A stretch of 64,000 bases of DNA, from NCBI RefSeq assembly GCF_028009165.1, contig NC_079242.1, positions 3,224,001 through 3,288,000 of the forward strand, in the 5' to 3' direction. The position numbers and the translations under genes are program-made. The DNA comes from Akanthomyces muscarius. Taxonomy: Eukaryota; Ascomycota; Sordariomycetes; Hypocreales; Cordycipitaceae. The notes under the pieces were generated by a model. The model was not told where the DNA came from, made no database searches, and saw only the letters and a list, made by a program, of their open reading frames with translations. Position 1 is the stretch's first letter. Each line of letters begins with the position of its first letter. Shown here piece after piece: positions 56,494 through 64,000 of this stretch.

Positions 56494-59357
56494 ATGCCAG
56501 ACAAGATTACGCTCCCTCGTAATTACAAGCCCTCTCACTACAAGCTCTCGCTGAGTGACTTGGACTTTCAAGCATGGACTTATAAAGGCACCGTCAGGCA
56601 TGTTGCGCCACCCCGCGCCATCGCACAGCTTACAGCGCCCGCTAACGTGTCTTTAGCATTGATCTGGAAATCACAGTCGCAACCAAGAGCCTTGCCTTGA
56701 ATGCAGAGGAGCTCAAAGTCATAAAGGCTGAGCTCCATGACGACAATGGCAACGCGCCACGGGTGATCCCGTCCGCTGGCCACAGCCACCGAAAGGATGA
56801 CACCAGTGTCACAATCTCCTTCGATGCAGAGCTCCTCGTTGCCAAACCTTACACCTTGATTATCAGCTACGAGGGGATCCTCAATGCGCAGTCAATGGGA
56901 TTCTACCGCGCACAATACAAGGCGATCTCCGAGCCACCAGCCTCGGTAGCTCGGGGCGAAGATGGCTCGCCTCATATTGTGTGCACGCAGTTTCAACCCA
57001 CTGGCGCGCGCCGCGCATTTCCTTGTTTTGATGAGCCCAACATGAAGGCCACTTTCTCTCTGGACATTGAGCTCCCGTCCGATCAGACGGCTATCAGTAA
57101 CACGCCCGTCGTGGCGACGCAAGAGACAAGCTCGGGCCGCAAACGCGTGAGCTTCGAGACGACACCAATCATGAGCACCTATCTACTCGCCTGGGCTGTC
57201 GGTGACTTGAAGTACATAGAAACGTTTACAGAACAAATGTACAGAGGCAGCAAGATCCCGGTGCGGTTTTATGCAACGGCAGGCTCGGAAGAACAAGGTC
57301 GCTTCGCCATTGAAGAGGCGGCCAAGGCCGTGGACTTCTTCTCCAGCACTTTTGGTATCGAGTATCCACTGGCCAAGCTAGATATTGCTGCCATTCCCGA
57401 GTTTGTTTTTGGGGCAATGGAGAATTGGGGCCTCATCACTGGCAAAGCTAATCTTGCAAGTGCTCACAGCAGGACGCTGGCGTGTCGACTTTCCCGCTAA
57501 CCGCTCGACAGTTGACTTTCGACGAAAAGACGAGCGGCTCATCCAAGAAAGAGCTGATATCATCCATCATCGCGCACGAAGTGGCCCACCAGTGGTTCGG
57601 CAACCTCGTCACCATGGACTGGTGGGACGAGCTCTGGCTGAACGAGGGCTTTGCGACATGGGCGGGCACCTACGCCGTCGACCACCTGCACCCTGACTGG
57701 AACACGTGGGCAACGTTCATGGGCGAGGGCATGGAGGGCGCGCTGATTCGCGACGCCATGCGCTCCTCGCACCCCATCCAGGTCAATGTCCCCGACGCCC
57801 GCAACGTGCACGAGATATTCGACCAGATCAGCTACCTGAAGAGCTGCGCGGTGCTCAACATGCTGGCGAGCCACATGGGCGTGGGTACCTTTCTCGCTGG
57901 CGTGTCGAGCTACCTGGAGCAAAACAGCCACCGCAATGCCACGGCGGAGGACCTGTGGCGGGCTCTGGGCGAGGTCTCGGGAGACGACATCGTCGCCAAC
58001 ATCAAGCCATGGATCGAGAAGATTGGACACCCGGTGCTGACCGTGACGCAAGAGTCTGGCCGGCTGACTCTGAAGCAATCACGCTTTCTTGCCGCCGACG
58101 ACATGAAGCCGGAAGAAGACGAGACGATTTGGTGGATTCCGCTCGGCTTCCGAAGCTTGCCTGACGACAAGCAAGTGCCGTCCATGATACCGACGCTTTC
58201 AGAAAGAGAAACGTCGGTGGACGTGCCGGACGAGCTGCTGTACTTGCTCAACGGTCCCGGCACAGGCTTCTACCGCGTCGCGTACCCCACAGACCACCTA
58301 ACCAAGCTTGGCCGGAGGCAGGATGCGCTGAGCGCCGTGGAGAAGCTCACGATTCTCAACTCGGCGTCTGCGCTCGCCTTCTCCGGCTCCGGCTCCGTCG
58401 TTTCTCTGCTTGGATTCATGCAGGCCTTTGCGGACGAGACGGACTCGCAGGTGTGGCTCCGGATGATGCGAGACTTTTCGCGACTGCGGCATCGCTTCAA
58501 CGACGATGCGGAAATCCTACCCGGGATCAAAGCCCTGACATGTGCTGTCATCAGCAACATGGTCAAGGAGCTGGGCTGGCAGCCAGTGAAGGGAGAGTCG
58601 CACCTGCGATCGGCGCTGCGAAGAACCATGTTGGAAGCAGGCTTTTATTGCGATAGCGACGAGTAAGCTCTTCTTTGAACCCCCAACCCCACCATGCAGG
58701 AAGATGGTTGACTGACTTTTTTCGCCTTTGCATAGAATTCAAGAAGCCGCTCTGATGAAGAACATGATGGACGAGGCAGACGCGGAGCAGCGCACCATCG
58801 ATCCCGCGCTGCGCTACATCGCCTGGGGTGCCACTGCCAGAGCCTCGCCCAAGACGGCCGTCCCGGCCATGCTCGCCAGGTGGCAGACGTCGACGTCGAC
58901 GGAAGAGCGCGGGCGTCTCGTGCGCGGCGTGTGCATGGCGCGGGACCCCGACGTGCTCCGCGACCTCGTCCTGCCGTTTGGCTACGGCGAGGCGCCCGGG
59001 GGCCTGGCGCTCCGGCCGACGGAGATGTTCCCGCTCGTCACGACGCTGGCGCTCCAGTGGCCGGAGCGCGGGCTGCAGTGGGAGCACGTCAAGGCGCACT
59101 GGGACGGCGCCGTCGCGGCCAAGCTGGGCACGCCCGAGGCCGTCACCCGCGTGCTTAACGGCTGCCTGACGGGGTGCACGGACGAGGCCGAGGCGGCGGA
59201 TATCGATGCGTTCTTTGCGAACAAAAACACGGACGGGTATGCCATGACGCTGGCCAAGATCAAAGATGGCATCCTGAGCGCGAGCCGTTTCCGCAAGAGG
59301 GAGCGTGCCTCCTTGGCGGCGTGGCTGCAGGAGCAGGGCTACATGGCGTCGCAGTAG
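56494..59357 (+). CDS. M1-family zinc aminopeptidase (Ape2/Aap1 type)
   Basis: Model join(56494..56597,56657..57455,57512..58662,58736..59357), 891 aa, normal for cytosolic M1 enzymes. N-terminal beta domain from LPRNYKPSHYKLSL; exopeptidase motif GAMENWGLI at ~287; zinc site HEVAHQWFGN (His323, Glu324, His327) with Glu346 in LWLNEGFA; a C-terminal helical ERAP-like domain. It removes N-terminal residues from peptides. The first two introns (59 and 56 bp) start with GC: AG|GCATGT, yielding KGTVSIDLEI, and CTT|GCAAGT, yielding GLITGKANLLTFDEKTS. The second spacing matches yeast Aap1 residue for residue up to the zinc motif. Intron 3 (73 bp) is GT-AG. Single-exon readings would truncate the enzyme. 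Confidence 0.93.
56598..56656 (+). other. GC-AG intron 1 of the aminopeptidase gene
   Basis: Donor AG|GCATGT, branch CGCTAACG, acceptor CTTTAG. Only this placement joins the N-terminal exon (YKGTV) to SIDLEITV in frame. Confidence 0.75.
57456..57511 (+). other. GC-AG intron 2 of the aminopeptidase gene
   Basis: Donor TT|GCAAGT (the commonest GC donor form), branch CGCTAACC, acceptor CGACAG, 56 nt. Its removal links GAMENWGLITGKANL to LTFDEKTS with the spacing expected in M1 enzymes. Confidence 0.8.
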
Positions 59358-59466
59358 TGAATCTAGGTGTACATATATATACCAGAAAGAAGAAGATGTG
59401 AAATAAAATTAAACTTGCTTTGCGAACTGGGTCCTTCTTTTTAGACATTTTCCATCGTCAAGTTTC

Positions 59467-60609
59467 CTAGTACGTGGCTGCCAGTCGCTGAAAGAGGTAC
59501 TCGCCGCTCGTGATGCCCTCGTACTTCTTGTCCGTCTCGTCGGCATACGTCCCCGGCATGGCCTCGATCAGCCGGTCAAAGTTGGGGTTGCAAAAGTACG
59601 CGATACTGTACCGCGGGGGAAAGACCTCGACGTCCGCACCGTGCGGGGGCTCGACGACGCGGTGGATGGTGCTCTTGATGGTGTTGTTGCTCCAGCGCGC
59701 GAGCAGGTCGCCGGCGTTGACGACGATGGTGTCGGGGATGGGTGTGGCGTCGACAAACGCGCCGGAGGGGGCCTTTACCTGGAGGCCGCCGCGGCTGTCC
59801 TGGAACAGCAGCGTGATGGAGCCATAGTCCTGTCATCGTCTGGTCAGCATCACGCTCCATGGTCTCTCGTTGCGGGAACTCATCGCACGCAGTGTTCGCC
59901 GGCGCGGACTTGGCCGACGTTGGTCTTGAACACGTCGGCCCTGACCTGCGGGTAGTGCAGCAGCCGGAGCGTATTGTCCCCTCCGTCCACAAACCCGTCA
60001 AAGTGCTTCTCCTCCAGCCCCAGGCCAATGGCGATGGCGCGCATGACCTGCACGTGCAGGTCCTTGCATGTCGCAAAGAAGCCCATCATTTCCTCCCGAA
60101 ACCCATCCACCGCGCCGTCCTCTGGCCAGTGGTTCTCGTAGGTGTCGTCCGGCTCGCGGCCAATCTCAAAGCTCTCCTTGAGCTCGACAATCTCCTTGCG
60201 GACGGTGCTGTCGGCGCTCGCGCGCCCGTCGTCCGGCGGGACGAGCTTCTCGCGGCCCTGGCGCAGGTAGCCGCGGTTGGCGGCGGGATCGGTCAGGCTC
60301 AGCGGCGTCTTGGCGTCGAGCGGCTGTGCGAAGAAGTCGGCGGAGCGCGCAAACACGGCGCGGACGGTGGATGCCGGGATCGCGTGGTTGCGCAGGTAGA
60401 TGAAGCCGGCGGTCTGGAAGCCGCCGAGGATAGCAGCGGCGGTGGCAGCGCGCTCGGCGGCGGTGCCGTGGAGGAATTTGGAAAAGTCAATGAGCTGGGA
60501 AGGGAGAGAGATGTTAGTGAGATGCGCGTATTGTGGTGAGGGGGGTTCCTGGGGTGGATGGTACTGGGATGACGAGCCCTTGATCCTGAACTGCGGCCTC
60601 GATGCTCAT
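59467..60609 (-). CDS. T7H: thymine-7-hydroxylase (2-oxoglutarate/Fe(II) dioxygenase)
   Basis: Model complement(join(59467..59829,59889..60494,60565..60609)), 337 aa; introns of 59 and 70 bp, GT-AG, both phase 0. Exon 1 encodes MSIEAAVQDQGLVIP, then LIDFSKFL. The jelly-roll oxygenase has iron ligands His216-x-Asp218 (EHCDYGS) and His273 (STIHRVVEPP), and 2-oxoglutarate ligands in PRYS (Arg290, Ser292). ESFEIGRE, RLLHYPQVR, GSITLLFQDSRGGLQVK and the end EYLFQRLAATY match Neurospora thymine-7-hydroxylase as I know it. That enzyme oxidises thymine stepwise to 5-hydroxymethyl-, 5-formyl- and 5-carboxyuracil. The second intron falls exactly inside the HxD motif. The divergent neighbour is the next enzyme of the pathway. 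Confidence 0.92.
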
Positions 60610-61555
60610 GATGTGATGTGAATGAGGAGGATGATGGTAGTTAAATCAGCCCGTAGATGCAGAGTGTTCATTTATAGTACGATGGTGAGAGGGCGTCACG
60701 TCACAATCATGATGTCTTGTCAGTTATCCATGTGCTGTGAGGTAGGAGGTGGTAGGAGTAGCTCGACTTTATCTAGCTGGGCTGGCCCTCATCGCCCAGC
60801 TATCGAGCGGTTAGGCTAGTAGATAGGCCATGCAGTCTTTCATGTAACCTCGATAGCACGTTCGAGGGCCAAGCGGCCGTACGAGCACACACTCACAATA
60901 AGAACCCCGCGCCGGCTTGCCGGATTTGGGGGGGGAGCCACTGTAAGCCGATCCAAGCCCACTGAAAGCCGCCATAAACCGTCCACTAAACAGCCGCCTG
61001 AATTACCCCTCCTCCACCACAGATACGATCCCTGAGAGGAGGGGGTAATCAAATGTTGATATTGATAGCTCCGTGATACCCATCATGCACCATGATGATA
61101 TGTATGCGCAGAAAAAAATTGCCACGTCCAACATCGGAGACGGCCGAGAGAATTCACGGTTGCAATTTTAATGCAAAGGGCGTCAAAGTACCTGCAAGAC
61201 CGGTGGTGTCTTCAGGCTTGGATGGTGGTGATCACAAGTTCGGTCATGATTTCGAGCTGCCTTAATTGTTTACTAGACAAGAAGAAAACCGATCAGTATA
61301 GTGAAAGATGTTTTACCAGCTGCTCATGTAGTTATAATTGACATCACAAAGCCCCCATCTAACTAGACGAGTCCTGTACCTCCACTGCATCACGGCCTGA
61401 TAGCGAGTGGGGGCGCCTCGTGCCTGCAAGCCCACCTCATCATACACCACCATAAAGCCCAACCCCCTCTCGCCTCCATCTTGCGCGACTCGACTTGCCA
61501 AACTTCCATCTCATCGCAAAACTTTATCAGACTGCAGCAAGTCGTGACAGGCACA
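60610..61555. promoter_or_regulatory. divergent promoter of the thymine-salvage pair
   Basis: 946 bp between two oppositely directed start codons. It contains six HGATAR sites (60769-60774 -, 60800-60805 -, 60821-60826 +, 60851-60856 +, 61063-61068 +, 61398-61403 +), about twice the ~3 expected by chance. HGATAR is the binding core of AreA/NIT2 nitrogen regulators. Nitrogen control of this pair is therefore plausible but unproven. Confidence 0.5.
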
Positions 61556-62686
61556 ATGGCGGCCTCCGGGAACCCCGTCGTGGACATCCACACACACATG
61601 TATCCGCCCTCCTACATCTCCATGCTCGAGAAGCGCACCACCATCCCGCTCGTCAGAAAGTTTCCTCAGGCCGACGAGCCGCGCCTCATTCTCCTGTCGT
61701 CAGAGCTCGAGTCTCTTGATGCGGCCCTTAAGGACTCTACCGCCAAGCTGCCCGGGCGGCCGCTGAGCACGCACTTTGCCTCGCTGTCGCAAAAAATGCA
61801 CTTCATGGACACCAACGGCATCGACGTGTCCGTCATCTCCCTCGCCAACCCGTGGTTTGATTTCCTGGATCCGTCCGAGGCGGCGGGCATTTCAGACTCG
61901 GTCAACAAGGAGTTTTCAGACATGTGCGCGGAACATGTCGGGCGCCTCTTCTTCTTTGCCGCCCTGCCGCTCAGCGCGCCTGTCGACGCCATCAAGGCAT
62001 CCATCGAGCATGTCAGGAAGCTCAAGTACTGTCGGGGCATTATCCTAGGAACCTCTGGTCTCGGAAAGGGCCTGGACGACCCCAATCTCTTGCCTGTTTT
62101 CAAGGCGATTGCCGATGCCAATCTGCTCGTCTTTCTGCATCCGCACTATGGCCTGCCCAACGAGGTATACGGCCCCCGTAGCGAAGAGTTCGGCCATGTC
62201 CTCCCACTGGCGCTGGGTTTCCCCATGGAGACCACCATCGCTGTTGCTCGCATGTACATGGCTGGCGTGTACGATCAAGTGCGCAACCTCCAGATGCTCC
62301 TGGCGCACAGCGGCGGCACGCTGCCCTTCCTTGCCGGCCGCATTGAAAGCTGCATTGTACATGATGGATATCTGGTCAAGTCGGGCAAGGCACCCAAGAA
62401 CCGCCGCACAATCTGGACTGTGCTGAAAGAGCAAATATATCTCGATGCTGTCATTTACTCCGAGGTTGGACTCCAGGCGGCAATTGCATCGAGCGGAGCA
62501 GATAGACTCATGTTTGGCACGGATCATCCATTCTTCCCACCAATTGAAGAGGACGTCCAGGGTCCTTGGGATAGCTCCCGTTTGAATGCCCAGGCCGTAA
62601 GCAAAGCCGTTGGACAAGGCTCCAGCGACGCTGCCGCCGTGATGGGCTTGAACGCTGTTCGCGTTTTGAATCTCAAGGCCGAGTAA
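61556..62686 (+). CDS. uracil-5-carboxylate (isoorotate) decarboxylase, amidohydrolase superfamily
   Basis: Intronless, 376 aa; start at ATG 61556 (CACAATGGCG context). ACMSD-type TIM-barrel with zinc ligands His12 and His14 (VDIHTHMYPP), His195 (FLHPHYG) and Asp323 (MFGTDHPFF). These are the residue numbers reported for the crystallised Cordyceps militaris enzyme, and extended stretches such as MLLAHSGGTLPFLAGR and GADRLMFGTDHPFFPP agree with it. It removes CO2 from 5-carboxyuracil to give uracil, closing the thymine-to-uracil salvage route begun by the divergent dioxygenase gene. Cytosolic. Fungal members show weak activity on 5-carboxycytosine, of interest as a model for DNA demethylation. 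Confidence 0.95.
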   Translation: MAASGNPVVDIHTHMYPPSYISMLEKRTTIPLVRKFPQADEPRLILLSSELESLDAALKDSTAKLPGRPLSTHFASLSQKMHFMDTNGIDVSVISLANPWFDFLDPSEAAGISDSVNKEFSDMCAEHVGRLFFFAALPLSAPVDAIKASIEHVRKLKYCRGIILGTSGLGKGLDDPNLLPVFKAIADANLLVFLHPHYGLPNEVYGPRSEEFGHVLPLALGFPMETTIAVARMYMAGVYDQVRNLQMLLAHSGGTLPFLAGRIESCIVHDGYLVKSGKAPKNRRTIWTVLKEQIYLDAVIYSEVGLQAAIASSGADRLMFGTDHPFFPPIEEDVQGPWDSSRLNAQAVSKAVGQGSSDAAAVMGLNAVRVLNLKAE

Positions 62687-62722
62687 ATAGTCGCTTGTTT
62701 CGAATAAAAACCAAAGGTTGTC

Positions 62723-63565
62723 TCAAGATGCTGCAGTTTGGCGCTGATATGCGATTTCTGCGTCGTAAATGCGCTGCTTGGCTGTAGACATGGTCTGTTG
62801 GAGACCTTCCATCACGACATCATGCTCATCTGGCATGTCCTCCTTCTTATTCATATCGGTCAGTGCTTGTCGAGCTCTGAGCTTCTCGCAGACAAGCTCC
62901 CAATACATCTTTTTCTCGCCGCCAATATCGACAAGGTAGTCGCCGGGTACATCGATGGCACCATTCGCGGGGCCTTTTCCCTGCTTCTTAAACAGAGGAC
63001 TGGCCTTGACCCGATCCTTGGCCTCCTTGCGCCTGGCCTTTTCCTCCTTCCGCTCCTTAAGTCGGCGGCGCGCCTCCGCCATGTCGTCCATTTCCTGCGC
63101 CGCCGCGGCCTGGCGAACGTTCTCCTCATCTCGCATGCGCTGCAGCTCGGCCAGCCTCTGGCGCTCCTTTTGCAGCATCTCCGTGTCCTGCTGCTGCTTG
63201 GCTTGCTGTTGCTGGCGCGCGGCATTCTCGGCGGCCTCGAGATCGTCGGCGAAGCGCTTGCGCTCCTTGTCCATGGCGTCGCGCTCCTGCTTCCGAAGTA
63301 GCTTGGCCTTCATGGCCGCATCATATGTGGTGCGGGCGCTGTCATCGGACAGGATATCGCGCGCGCGCTCAAAGAGTTCCCATTTCTCTGGGTCAAAGTC
63401 GTCGCCGGCTTTGTCAGGATGGTACATGAGGGAGCGCCTGCGCCAGGCACGGCGGATGTCATCTTTGGCCGTGAGGGCATCGACGCCGAGGAGGTCGTAT
63501 AGATCAACATTCTTTTCGGCGTACTCGGCTGCAAAGCGCAGCACATCTTTGTTGTCGTCGCTCAT
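62723..63565 (-). CDS. cwf23: J-domain protein, Cwf23/DNAJC17-like splicing factor
   Basis: Intronless, 280 aa. Start placed at 63565 (MSDDNKDVLRF); the frame stays open upstream but the extra residues are not protein-like. J domain at ~17-80: VDLYDLLGVDALTAKDDIRRAW with the essential HPD in LMYHPDKAG. A long charged coiled coil follows (~90-205: many Gln/Glu/Arg/Lys heptads) with a conserved C-terminal block VPGDYLVDIGGEKKMYWE. The layout is that of Cwf23/DNAJC17, spliceosome-associated Hsp70 co-chaperones. The RRM seen in some members is not obvious here. Converges on the decarboxylase gene with only 36 bp between stop codons. Confidence 0.85.
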   Translation of the reverse strand: MSDDNKDVLRFAAEYAEKNVDLYDLLGVDALTAKDDIRRAWRRRSLMYHPDKAGDDFDPEKWELFERARDILSDDSARTTYDAAMKAKLLRKQERDAMDKERKRFADDLEAAENAARQQQQAKQQQDTEMLQKERQRLAELQRMRDEENVRQAAAAQEMDDMAEARRRLKERKEEKARRKEAKDRVKASPLFKKQGKGPANGAIDVPGDYLVDIGGEKKMYWELVCEKLRARQALTDMNKKEDMPDEHDVVMEGLQQTMSTAKQRIYDAEIAYQRQTAAS

Positions 63566-64000
63566 GATGGTTTGGCGGTGAAAATTCTTCGGGTGGAACA
63601 GGCAGCAGCGACGGTACTCCGAAACTAATCTCAGAATTCTACCGCAGACAAACTCGTGCAAGGCTCCAGCAGCACCTTGTGTGAATTTAGGTTGAAGATG
63701 CGTTTCTGCGTTGGCGATGTCGTGCGGAAATGATGCTGGATATTGAAAACGCGGGCCTTGCAGTTGCCTCCACGTGACGCTACAGCGCTGAAGGTCCGCC
63801 GTTGCACATCCGGGCAGGGACTTTGGCGCCACTGTTCAGGCAACAGCTCCACCGTATCGATCTTGTCTTGAATGGTGTCTGGCACTTTGTGCTTTATTGC
63901 GCCCGCATTTCAATATCCTCATTAGATGAATAAAATCCGATTTTTCGACTGAATAGCCTAGACTGAGCTTGGTTTAGAAACAAGGCTGCCCATCGTAACT
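63566..64000. other. 5' flank of the J-protein gene
   Basis: Promoter-side sequence to the window edge; no gene supported. Confidence 0.4.

Noticed and set aside
63566..63832. N-terminal extension of the J-protein to 63832
   Set aside because: The extra 89 residues look like translated non-coding DNA, and J-proteins of this class begin shortly before the J domain.

Overview
The window is nuclear DNA of a filamentous ascomycete, most likely a hypocrealean Sordariomycete. The evidence is short introns (mostly 47-97 bp) with GT...CTAAC...AG signals, strong G/C preference at third codon positions, and fungus-restricted families (a Nrc-2-type kinase, a Mug190-type SMP/C2 protein, a Zn2Cys6 regulator, an SRA-YDG protein). 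The uracil-5-carboxylate decarboxylase carries the same four metal ligands at the same residue numbers as the Cordyceps enzyme. Gene models were built by eye from reading frame, splice signals and family conservation. All frames close, and 35 introns are inferred.

Layout. 0.4-9 kb: Nrc-2/Fpk1-like kinase (-), AT-hook/C2H2 protein (-), M61-like peptidase with PDZ (+). 9-14 kb: STAND/NLR-like NTPase-TPR protein with degenerate nucleotide-binding motifs (+), then a short-chain dehydrogenase (+). 14-24.5 kb: Mug190-like lipid-transfer protein (-), truncated DUF7702 membrane gene (-), GNAT (-) divergent from a Zn2Cys6 factor (+), secreted GH79 glucuronidase (+). 24.8-33 kb: housekeeping block with divergent uS8 and eS12 genes, Pin4-type parvulin, SRA-YDG protein and Pus7. 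33-40.7 kb: Mkk1 MAPKK (-), a small secreted cysteine-rich protein (-), Dbp8 helicase (+). 40.7-51.2 kb: very gene-poor, with one acidic 255-residue protein of unknown function, some decayed ORFs and a 125-bp tandem duplication. 51.2-64 kb: Iba57 (+), DUF2235 hydrolase (-), M1 aminopeptidase (+), thymine-7-hydroxylase (-) divergent from uracil-5-carboxylate decarboxylase (+), and a Cwf23/DNAJC17-like J-protein (-).

Genes that work together. The last divergent pair encodes two consecutive enzymes, thymine to 5-carboxyuracil and then to uracil, across a 0.95-kb shared promoter. This is a two-gene thymine-salvage cluster. The two ribosomal protein genes share a divergent promoter, and Mkk1 belongs to the cell-wall-integrity MAPK cascade.

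Most unusual observations: a probable AT-AC intron in the DUF2235 gene; two GC-AG introns in the neighbouring aminopeptidase gene; an NLR-like protein in which Walker A Lys, Walker B Asp and the sensor Arg are all replaced; a long uS8 intron closed by an 11-bp inverted repeat; and the cysteine-rich secreted protein. Nothing was searched or computed, so homology calls rest on recognised motifs.
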